From Gordionus sp. m RMFG-2023 (lineage: Eukaryota; Nematomorpha; Gordioida; Chordodea; Parachordodidae), in contig NC_088776.1 of assembly GCF_954871325.1 (NCBI RefSeq), positions 53,524,569 through 53,588,568 of the forward strand: DNA of 64,000 bases, given 5' to 3'. Of the stretch, positions 38,481-50,800 are shown in pieces (position 1 is the stretch's first letter; every line of letters starts with the position of its first letter). The notes under the pieces were generated by a model, which was not told the origin of the DNA, did no database searches, and was given only the letters and a program-made list of their open reading frames with translations. Made by a program: the position numbers and the translations under genes.

Positions 38481-38818
38481 ATTTTTGTTATTATTAATCT
38501 ACTAACAAAAGACACGATTTTTTGAGATTATACTTCAAAATAATTATGTAAAAATCTTATACCTTTTAAAAATTTTGTATTTATTACTACTAATTTTTTG
38601 GAGTGTTTAAAAAAATTATTTTTATAGTTTTAGTTGTAAAATTTTGAAACTATTGAATATTTTTTGAAAACAATTATTGGTAGTTAATACACAGTTTTTT
38701 TTATGTAATTTAAATAAGTATTAAATATCTCTTTTAAAGACTAATAAAAAAATTAAAAAGAATGGATATAAGTAAAATTAATACTTTATTTAATTTACTA
38801 TTTTATAACAAGCGATAG

Positions 38819-41800
38819 GAGAAGTTGTTTGAGGTAAGAATATTTATTATAAAAAATTTGAATTATATTTTAATGAAAATATATGTTGTAATTTAAAAAA
38901 GATTATCAGAACTATATTGGATTATAGCAAGGGTTTTTATAGGTCTTAAAAAAGTTTAGAGGTTATATAATTAAAAAATTTTAAAAAAATTTGCCAATAA
39001 GAATTTTCAAAATTTATTGTTTTATTTATTCATCTTTTTTATGAATGAGACTAATAATAATAAGATATGTGAAAAGAGGACAATTTTCATTTAGCTAAAT
39101 ATTATTAACTTTTTTTCAAATGTTTACAATATTTTTGATAAATTTTGAAATAAAAATAAATCTAAGATTAATTTAGTGAAAGATCCATAAGTTAAATATT
39201 TTTAGAGGAGTTATGATATTTAGAATCTAATATTGTCCCAAATTTAACTTATTACTGTTATCAAAAAGCCTGATTCAGGTCGATTTTTAAAAATATCATT
39301 ATGATTATAACAAATATAATATGATGCAAATCTAGGTCAGCAGTATCACTAAGGAAAGGGGCGTATGGGGCTTGAGCCGACTGAAAAATATGAAGAGCCC
39401 TCTGATCCCTGGAGGCAATTATGATTGGAATATTTGCCAAATCTGGCCTTTTACTTAATATTATCTAGTTTAAAATTGTGATTTAGTCGGTTATAAAATT
39501 CGACCTAAATCGGGCATTTTAAAAACAGTACCATCTAACCAACAGATTGAGTTTTTAAAATACATTATTTAACATATAGACCGAAGTAGATACTAATAAT
39601 TATTTTGAAAATGTATCATCATTTATAGATTCCTAAAATCATTAATACTAAGAAAAAATCTCTTAGCTTAATGACTAGTTTAAGACGTTTATATAAATTT
39701 CTGAGAAAATATATCTCAGCGCTTCACTTAAAAGATTAATATTACTGAGCCATTCAGTTTTCTTACTAAAAGATTAATATTTTCTGAGCAATTTAGTTTG
39801 AATCTGAGCATTTAGAATTGATTCTTATAATTTAGTATATTTTAAGAGCAATAAATATTTTACTAAGCGTTAAATATTTATTTTTAGCGTTAAAGGATAT
39901 CTTTTTTTTGAACATTTTAGCTTTATTTCTAGTCCACCATATTGGAGCCTATTAAATTTTGAGTAATTGGGAATATTATAATTTAATTTCTTCTACCAGA
40001 GGCTTGGCTAATATTCAGCTTTTCATCAAGGAATAAAATAAAATTATAATTTCTGAATAATTTTGAAGATATTTTTTACAAAATCTGGGTCAGGGAGTGG
40101 ATACAATTAATGAAATTACATTATTTACTGCTCATATCTTATATATTCCCCATTCTCATAAGATCAAGTCTAACATACAAGATATGTTTATTATCATTAT
40201 AGTCAAAAGATTTAATTAGCTTTTATTATATACCCATATTAAATAATTTGGTTATAACAAATTTATAGAGTTCTTGACAGCCTCACCCAACCTCCCACAT
40301 GACCTAGACCAACACAGTACGAGTGATGATTCATAGACAACAGATATTTATTTCATATCCATATAAAATTAAATTATAACCCCTCCCCCTACCCTTTCTT
40401 CGACCACGTTAATATTTCATATCACTCAAGAGATATTTCTTAATATTATGTGATAGAGTATTTCTTTCCCTCCCCACCCACCTAAATACTTATCCTTTAA
40501 GAGAGAAAGGTTGACCTTAATTTAAATAGATATTTTGAATGGCTATCTATTGATTCTCTATATAGAACAACATAAGGTTAATAAAAAATAACTCATAAAA
40601 TATTCAGTAAAAATAATAAATTAAATTAAAAAAACCTGATTTTATGTATACATTAAAAACCCATGATGAACGCTTATAGTTTTGATCTCATTGTAATATG
40701 ACATATATAAATAAAAGAGAAGAAAATAAAAGAGAAGAAAATAAAAGAGAAGAAAATAAAAGAGAAGAAAATAAAAGAGATGAAAATAAAAGAGAAGAAA
40801 ATAAAAGAAGAGAAAATAAAAGAGAAGTATATTAAAAACAATAAAAGGAAAAATAGAAAGGAATAAAACTATTAATGATAAAACCTATATAATATTTCCT
40901 CATCTTTTTGCGTTTTTTCAAATTTATAAATTAAATTAATTTTCAGAATAATTTTAATAGCAATTCTTCTATTAAATCGTAGAGGAAGTTCCAGGTAGTA
41001 GATATTTTATTTACATATCATATTATTATTAAAAATATACTAATTTCTATAATTAAAATAAAATATAATATATCTATTAACAAAAAAACACAATTATTTG
41101 AGATTACTTCAAATAAATTATTTAAAGTCATGTCGCTCGAAATTCTCTAATTTCTTTTTAGGTTATATGCCTGTCCTTTTATTCTTAATAGGTTCATTTA
41201 GTTGCTTTGCTTCATCATAATTTTAACTTATTTTTTAAGTCATTCTTTTAATAATAAACATTTCGCTCCAATCATCCATTTTTACTTAATTTAAATCAAC
41301 TTTATATATAGTATCTTATACCTTTTAAAAATATTGTGTCTATTACCACTATTTATATGGTATTAGTGTTTTAAAAAAAATATAAAGTTAATAGTCATAA
41401 AATTTAGAAATTTGAATATTTTTGGAAAACAATTAGTGGTTGTTAATAAAAAAAATTTTTATATAATTTTTCTTTTAAATGACCAACCCTTTTTTAGAAT
41501 TTAAAAAATTAAAAAGAATTGATATAATTAAAATTTGTTATTTTTTTAATTTACGATTTTATAACAAGCGATAGGAGAAGTTATTCCAGGTAAGAATATT
41601 TATTATAAACAAATTAAATTATATATGTCATAATTACAAAAAGATTATCAGAACTATATTGGATCATAACACTAGTTTTTATAGGTATTAAAAATAGGGC
41701 TATTTTAAAAAAAAAATAGCCAATATGAATTTTCAAAATTTATTGTTTAATTTATACTATGAAATGGACCAATAATAATAAAATATGTTAATAAAGGAAA

Positions 41801-44800
41801 AATATATATGTAGACATATATTATTATTTTTTTTTAAATGTTGAACATATTTTTGATAAATTTTGAAATAAAAATAAATCTAAGATTAATTTAGTAAAAA
41901 AATCATAATCTAAAATATTTTTAGAGGAGTTATAATATTTAGAATGTAATTTTGTCATATTTAACTAATTAGTGTAAAAGCCCGATTCGGGTCGATTTTT
42001 AATAATGTCTCGTTTATGATTATAACAAATATCATATGATCTTAATCTGGAGACTCTGCTAATAGATGTCAGCAGTACTGTCATTATAGGGTGCAGACCT
42101 GAACTCACTGAAAAATAAGAAGAGTCTTTTGATTCCTGTAGGCAGAAATGTTTGGATATCTATTTGCCAAATCTGGTCTTTTATTATTATTTTGTCAAAA
42201 ATCGTTATTTAGCCCGTTAAAAAATTACTAATATTAATTTATTAAATGTATCATCATTTATAGATTCCTGTAATCATAAATATTAAGAAAAATTCTTTTA
42301 GCTAAATGACTATTTTAGACATCTCATATATTTTACTGAGAAAATCATTTTTTAATCTCAGCGCTTCAGTTAAATATTTAAAAGATTAATATTTTTTCTG
42401 AGCAATTCAGTTTTATATCTAAAAGATTATTATTTTTCTGAGCAATTCATTTATTTAAGCATTGAAAAGGGATTCTTCTTTAGTATTCTAAGCAATAAAT
42501 ATTTTATTAAGTGTTAAACATTTATTCTCAAGATTAAAGGTTATCTTGTTTAACATATATTCTTAAGGTAAATAAAATATATCAGTAAAATAATTAATTA
42601 ATTACTTAAATAAAAAAAGCCTGATTTAAATATTTAAAAAACCAATGATGAACTCTTAGTTTTGATCTCATTGAAATATGACATATATAAAATAAATAAA
42701 AGAGAAGAATGAATAAAAGAAGAATGAATAAAAGAAGAATGAATAAAAGAAGAATGAATAAAAGAAGAAATTTAAAAATAACAAAAGGGAAAAAAAAGGA
42801 ATACAATTATTAATGAGAAAACCTATATAATCCTTCCTTATCGTTTTTAGGTTATTTCAGATTTTTACAATGAATGAATTTTCATAATAATTTAAATAAT
42901 CCACATTTCTTCAATTAAGTCGTAGGGCAAGTTCCAGGTAGTAGATATTTTATTTACATATCTTATTAATAATAATATGAAAAATATGAATCCCGGAAAA
43001 AAAGCCCTGGAAAAAAAACCCCGGAAAATAAACCCCAGGAAAATAAACCCCCAGGAAAAAAACCCCCCGGAAAATAAACCCCCAGGAATTTTTTTTCATT
43101 TTTATAGAAGGTATATTTTTATTTGACCTACTCTCCATAAAAAAATGCTTAAATAAGAAAAACTGATGTTTAAATTGGTACTGGGAAAAAATGCCTCAGT
43201 AAAATAACTATGTATTGTAAAAAAAATTTGCTATAGTAAAAATACAATACCATCTTTAAATATGATATTAAATAGACTAAATTTGACAAAACTTAGAAAT
43301 AAGAAATGTTTATTTTATTGGTAAATCATGATTATGTATATACAAATTTTATAATTTATAATAATAATTATATTGGTTGACATCGAATATTGAAGGATAT
43401 CGCTCTTATAAAATCCGGAAGGCTTCGCACCCCATCACGGTATTCTTCGCAAAGTTTCCTTAGCCGAATCTGGTTGTTAGAACTCTGCGATTTTGTTTTA
43501 GATGCCCAACTACCTACGCGCCATCTTTCAAGTTTGGTTTCGTCGGCAGCCACCTCGCATTTCATTTTTTTAATGAGTACCCAGATTGATGGGTATTTAT
43601 TACCAACCAGATTAGAAAAACGATGATTCCAACCTTCGCATTGATTATTTGTTCGTTCTTCATCTGAGAGAGTACTCTGATTCACGTTCCAGGTTTCTGG
43701 AGGAAATCGAGGCTCAATTCGACGTGTTTGGGATTGATAATTGCTTCTCATGACATTCCTTGATACTCCATTGACATAATTTTTATCGAAATAATCAAGA
43801 ATGTCCTTACCATTGCTCGGAGTAACTGATCTCAGGAATGTCATTGCATTATCCATTATCACATAACGGAACGAATGCTAAGCCGTCCATCATGCCACAA
43901 AAAAAACTTAGAGTTTCATCGGTCCTGTATTCGCTTTCCAGACCCAGCTTCTAAATTTTTCTATGTGTACTTTGACACAAATGGTAAAAACATCCTCTAA
44001 TTACGATGTGATCCCCTAATTGAAAAAATAAATATAAATTATTAAACATATTAATAATCATACCAATGATACTCTTAACCGCGGTCATAGCAGACTTTTC
44101 GAAATCCATGTATATATATAATGGATCAGGAAATAAATCCCTTTCCTGACATTTAGACATTATTGTTTGAAATATTATTTCATATGTACTTTGAGTTTTT
44201 TTCTGGAGTACACAATAAACCGCTGTAATAAAAATATTGTTTATTGCTACTCTAATCACATATAATTGTAGAAAATTTTTTGGGGACATGGCAAAATTAC
44301 CATCCATATACCACTCTGTCCTATTAGATATTAGATTCAAGGAATCATCTGTTGCGAACATTATTATGCGTTCTTCAGCTTGTTGGCCATTATCAAATAA
44401 TAAAAATCGTTTGAGTTCTGGGAGCCACAATTTGCCCAATCACCTATAATATTTAAATTTTTATGAAAATATAATTATATTTAAACTAATACCTTCAATA
44501 ACTAGGTCTTCCAAATTCTCAAGATTTGAAGGGTGTTGCATTGCTTTGTGATTCCTTAGAGTTCTTTTTATAGAATCTTCCGATAACATATGCGACTGAA
44601 CTCTTTGGTCTAATTTTACAATTTCCTCTGCATAAATTTGAAGAGGTTTTGCCAAAGAGTCTGCACATCGCTTCTTCCATTGCTACTAGTCCATCAATAT
44701 TTGATGGATGATTATGAGGTGTATCAAGAACCGGGTCTTGATTATCGAGTGTTGAAAAAAGTATTGCTCGGCATTTAAAAGAAGAATACTTTGAGCAGCG

Positions 44801-47800
44801 CCATCTAATCTTGTTTGAGCATTTTTTATGTATGGTATAAGAATAACCTTCAAATATGAGCTTTCCAGGATGAATAAGATCCATTAAATTTTTTTTATAA
44901 AATATAAATTTTATGAATAAAATATTTTTGTAAATTTAATTTTTTTTTTGTCTTTTATATACGGCATAAAGATCCAAATTATTATAGTTTAATTTTATAA
45001 ATAAATACCAATTATAGCGTTTTAATTTATAAACAATTTTTATTCTTTTGATTAAAAATACATTTTAAAACATAATGATCATAATACATTTTAATATCTG
45101 TTCATTTAACTAGTTGCTGAACAATAATATTTTTAACAAATTATTAACTTGCAATTGTCTAAATACCAATTATAGCAATACATTTTAAAACAATACATTT
45201 TAATATCTGTTCATTTAACTAGTTGCTGAACAATAATATTTTTAACAAATTATTAACTTGCAATTGTCTAAATATCCATCATAGCGTTTTTAATTAATAA
45301 ACAATTTTTATTCTTTTGATTAAAAATACATTTTAAAACTTTTAATAAGCTAAAAACTAAAGGTAGTTGCACATAAATGAGGTGAGAAATCATGAATAAA
45401 TTAAAATTATCACATTTATTCAAAATACCAAATGCAAAAAAATCGAGTATTTTCCATTTGCATTTTAATGGTTTAAACTGAATTAAATTGTATATTGGGT
45501 GAATGTATATTTGTTTCTATTATAATAAATCACGAATTTATTTCAATATTCATCTTTTAAATATGCAATGAATTAAGTTTCTATTTCTTTATATACTGGC
45601 TGCTAACAACCAATCAGGTTATATACAGATGTATTTCTAAAAATTGATTATCTGCTTAAATAAATTTGTATTTTAAAAAAATCTGTTTGGATTGGCCTAT
45701 TTATGCAAGCAGTTACTTCTAAAATTTAGAATATATACATTACGTTTTAAGTATCAATAGTAAATATAAATAACCCATCATATTGGGGGGTAAATTTGGA
45801 TGGTGCATCATATTCATAGGAGGCACACCAACTCCAGCAAGGTCCATGACAGTAAGAGGAGGTGGGGGTGGAGGAAGCATGAATGGTCTATAAGCAAAAA
45901 TTTAATGAGGTCATAATATTGTTAACAAATTATTAACTTGCAATTGTATATATACCAATTCAATATAAATTATTGCTAGAAATAATCTCAAGGGGTTTTT
46001 TTCCGGGGATTTTATTTCCTGGGAGTTTTTTCCGGGGATTTTTTTTCCGGGAGTTTTTTTCCAGGGGTTTTATTTCCTAGGGGTTTTTTTCCGGGGGTTT
46101 TATTTCCTGGGGTTTTTTTCCGGGGGTTTTATTTCCTGGGGGTTTTTTCCGGGGTTTTTTTCCAGGGGTTTTTTTCCTATTACCGAAAAATATACCAATT
46201 TCTATAATTAAAAATATTTCATTATATTTTTTATATCATTTTTTAGTCATTCTTTTAATAATAAACATTTCTCTACAATCATCCATTTTTACATAATACA
46301 TATATTTTTAAATCAATTTTATATATACCTTTTAAAAATATTGTATCTTATTTCACTATTTTTTATTATTAGTTTTTTAAAGAAAATATATTTATAGATT
46401 TAATTGTTGTAAAATTTAGAGACTATTTTTTTGGTAAACAATTAGTGGTTGTTAATAAACAATTATTTTTTATGTAATTGAAAGTATTAAATTTCTCTTT
46501 TAAATGACGAACCCATTTTTAGTTAAAAAAATAAAAAGAATAGATATAAATAAAAAAAATTTTTTTAAATTTACTATTGTATAAAAAGCGATATGAGATC
46601 TTGTTCCAGGTAAGAATATTTATTATAAAGAAATTAAATTATATCTCATAAATATGTGTAGTAAATTAAAAAGATTATCAGAACTATATTGTTAGAATAT
46701 AATTTTGTACTAAATTTAATTAATTAGGGGTGTCAGAAAGAGCGATTAGGGTCGATTTTCAAAAATGTCTCTATTATTATAACAAATGTATTATGTTCCA
46801 AGTCATTAGACTCTGCTCATATATGGCAACAGTAGTATCACTAGAGAAAGCGCAATAGCTCTAGCCCCCTAAAAAAATTGAAGAGCCCCTTGACTCCTGG
46901 AGTCTAGAATTTTTGATATCTGCCAAATCTAGTCTTAACTTAATAATATTCTGTCTAAAATCGTGATTTAGTCTGTTATAAAATTTGACCTAAATCGAGG
47001 ATTGTAAAAACATTACTATCTAACAAAATGATTCAGTTTTTAAAATACACTATTTTAACCTACTTAGACCGAATTAGATACTAATATTTATTTTGAAAAT
47101 GTATCATCAATTGTAGATTATTAAAATCATTAATACTAAGAAAATAATATCTTAGATAAATCACTAGTTTTATATGTTTCATATATTTTTCTGAGAAAAT
47201 CGTTTTTCTATCTTAGCGCTTCAGTTTAATATTTAAAAGATAAATATTTTTTCTGAGCCATTCAGCTTGAGTCTGAGCATCTAAAATTGATACTTGACAT
47301 TAATAGTATTTCAGAACAATAAAAATTTTACTAATCGTTAAATATTTATTCTTAGAGTTAAAGATTATATTTTTTTCTGAATATTTTAGCTTTATCAAGA
47401 CCACCACACCATATTATAGCCTATTAAATTTTGAGTAGAAATTGGGAATAAGATAATTAAATTTCATCTACCAGATGCTTGGTTCATATTCAATTACATC
47501 AAAGAATAACATAAAATTATAATTATAGACTAATCTTGAAGATATTTGTTTTTACAAAACCTGGATCAAGGAGTGCCAGGTTTTTTAAATACAATTAATG
47601 AAATTAAATTTATTTATTGATCATATCTTATTTATTCCCCAATCTCATAAAATAAAGTCCAACTTAAGAAGATATTATTATTATTATTCTAGGCAAAAGA
47701 TATTTTAATTAGCTTTTATTATATACCCATATTAAAATTAGGTTATAACAAATTTAGAGAGTTCTTGACAGTCTCCACCCCCCTCCCTCTCCAAGACATA

Positions 47801-50800
47801 GACCAACTCAGCACGAGTGATGATTCATAGTTATTTTTAAGTTTTATTTCATGTTTATTTCAAATTTTAAATCCCCCACCACCCTCACCCATACTTCATA
47901 TCATTCAAGAGATATTTCCAGTATTTGATAAAATATTTCTTCCTTCCCACCAGAGTTGTACAAAAGATCCTCTTTGAAGATTTTTGAGCGAGATCTAGCT
48001 CAAAAATTTGAGCAAGATCTTTGAAGATCGTAAAATTTGAAGATCTTTTATTTTTTAAAAATTTTATGATATTTATTTTTTTACCCCTTTATCCAGATGT
48101 TTTTCAATTTTATTAATATAATATTTCTTTTATGTTTTATACCTCTCCTCCTGCCTTGATGAAAGAAAAAAATAAATTTTGTAAAAAAAAAAATATTGAC
48201 ACAGCATGTTTCTAAAATTTTTGATGGCTTTATTATTAGATTGCAAAATATTAAAAAAAGAGTGCCTACAAGAATATTTATTTTGATTGATATAAGAGTT
48301 AGTGAAATAATTTTTAAAAAATATTTAAAAATTTATTGAAAAGCTTCCTTTTCTTTCGAAATTTTTTAAAAAAAATAAAATTATAACTGTTTCCAATGAG
48401 AGTGTAGGTAGTGTTGCATATTATATAATAGTAAAGATGTGCTAAACCCATATTTTAAAAAAATTGGGTTTGGGCTTTGTCGGTTCTAAAAAAAATTTTT
48501 AAAAATTCCGGCCAGGTCGGGTAGTGCCTTGGAAATTTTTTAAAATAAATATAAATATATGAATAATTATAAAAAATTAATTTTTGCTACCTGTGCTGGT
48601 AAAATTTTTTTAATCGGGTTCGAGCCGGAAAACATTTTTTAAAAATTTTGGGTTGGGCTTGAAAAATTAGGCCCTATGCAGATCACTATAATACATTATT
48701 ATAATATATTTTCCTCTCGCTAATTAATAAGTAATTACTATGTTTAAGATAACACATTTGCATTTTATATATCCAGTAATAAATTTTTATTTCATTTTTT
48801 TTTATATTTTTAAATCAAAATATAAATCTTTTTTTTGTGAGTTTTAAAAATAATTTCCGGTATTGAAAAAAAGGAATCAAAAAAACAGACCGGTCTATGG
48901 GTCTTGGAAACTTTCTTAGAAAGTGTGTCAGCATACCCTGGCTTAATAAATTAGTATCGCTATGCCAATTCCCCTTACTACTAGTTCAGAATGAGGTGCT
49001 AATTTTCTTTTAATTTTATCGCTATTTTTTAATATTGATTTTTTAAATAATTTTAGAAATGTATCTATTGGACATATATATTTGATAACATTAGTTCCTA
49101 AATTTGATTGAGATAATTAGAATACTTTTGGATATTCGTATTATTTAAGAGGGGGGGGGGATGTGCCTATTCTAAAGTCAAAATATAGTATAATTTATAA
49201 TATCAATTTATACTTTTTATCTTTTATTTAATAAAGTTTAATAATTATTATTAAGGATAATTTATCTTAATGAGGGTCTGAACCCCGGGTCTGTGCTCAG
49301 AGCTGGTTTGGTCGATTTTTTAGACCCAAACCCCGGGTCTGGTTTTATACAACCAACCAATTAACAACACTTTAATATTAAGTAAAAGTCATGCTTTTAC
49401 TATTTACAACGATATAAAAGCAAGTTGCGATTTTAAAAATAAAAGTAAAACAAAATTAACACTTTCCCAAGATGTCTAGGAAATGTCATAAAAACCACCA
49501 ATAAAATCAGAATGATATGATATATTTGTTATTAGTTATTTTTTAAAATAGTTTACCAAAGAATTTTTTCTTCTAAGAGATATACTTCAAAATTTATGAA
49601 TAATTTACCTCTTATTTGATAATTAATTTTTTTTACTTTATATACTCTAACTCAACGCATTTTTAAATCTTTCTATTTCTTTTAAAAATATTTTAAAAAC
49701 GGCAAATCCAGTCAATTATATAGATGGCACAAAAGTTTGGACATCTATCAGCGAATTGGCGAGGTTTAGGTTAGGTCATATTAATAATAGCATGCCGAGC
49801 CAAAGTGTTTATCAAATTCGTATATACTATAATTATATTTTTGTGTATTATATTTTGATGTTTATAAAATGAGATTATTGTACATTTTTAAAAAATTTTA
49901 ATAAAATTTGAATATTAGATTGAAGAAATAATTTAAATATTTTTTATAAGCATTTCTAATTCTAAAAATCGGACGTTTTTGACCAATTTGTTTGGATAAC
50001 GTTATATGAAATCACTAGGTTTTATTTCGTTTATTTTCTGTAAATTGTTATATGCTAATGAAAATTAGTTTCCTTATAAGTGTTATCTTGAAACATTATA
50101 TCTGTTTATAATTTTTTTTGCAAAAAATTATATATTTTTTTTATAAGCTTTAGCAAAATTTTCGAATCGAATCGAATATTCGACGAATCGAAACGAATAA
50201 TGATTTTATTATTCGTACGAATACTAATAACGCAATTATTCGATTCGAATTTTCGAATCGAATACGAATAATAGTATTATTCGATTCAATTTGTTTTTAT
50301 GTAGGCCTACTTAAAACAAGTATGTGTCTAAAGTAAAATTAATTTTGATTTTTTTCAGTATTTCAAAAGTTTTGGTTAAGCCTTACATCCTATATATATA
50401 AATATTTTATTTTGTGTTTAAATTAATTGTCATTTTAAAATTAGTATCCCTTCACCTTGTAAAAATAAAATTTCATTAAAATAATTTTTTTTATTTATTC
50501 AAATAAAAAATAAGACATGATATAAAATTTTTAATTACAAATATTCAAATAAATATTTTATTTTATATAAATAAAAATCAAAATATAACGTTGTTTAATA
50601 AATTTTTATTAAGCTTGATTAATAAAATATCGTTTAAAGTAGATTTGTCCAATCTGGTTCGTAAAGGCGTTACGATCAATCCTAGGGCACTGAAGGATCT
50701 TTCAACCGACACTTGAGAACAAGGAGCAGCTAGAACTACTCGAGAGAGGGTATATAATTCAGGATCTTGATATTTTTTGGATTGCCAATACTGCAAAATA

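Larger units (their letters stand above)
42988..46184 (-). mobile_element. MULE DNA transposon (3,197 bp), decayed
   Basis: Mutator-like element with a perfect 9-bp target duplication GAAAAATAT (42,979-42,987 and 46,185-46,193), the length typical of MULEs. The terminal inverted repeats are tandem arrays of a roughly 13-15-bp unit, CCCCGGAAAATAAA or CCCCAGGAAAAAAA: about 100 bp on the left (42,991-43,087) and about 190 bp on the right in inverse orientation (45,991-46,179). The transposase lies on the minus strand at 43,368-44,884. The paralogous block at 41,020-41,045 runs straight through and gives the empty site. Right of the transposase, about 45,000-45,350 contains a roughly 110-bp direct repeat (TAACTAGTTGCTGAACAATA motif, twice). 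Confidence 0.85.

Noticed and set aside
40570-40580. AG-AACAACATAAG-GT block and relatives near 2533, 8355 and 55,880
   Set aside because: Lengths of 11, 11, 17 and 19 nt are not multiples of three and the sequence is not conserved.
42606-42806. Leu/Phe-repeat minus-strand frame
   Set aside because: Produced by translating the reverse complement of the purine minisatellite at 42.7 kb.
42950-43138. Gly/Phe-rich minus-strand frame
   Set aside because: A translation of the left terminal array of the MULE.
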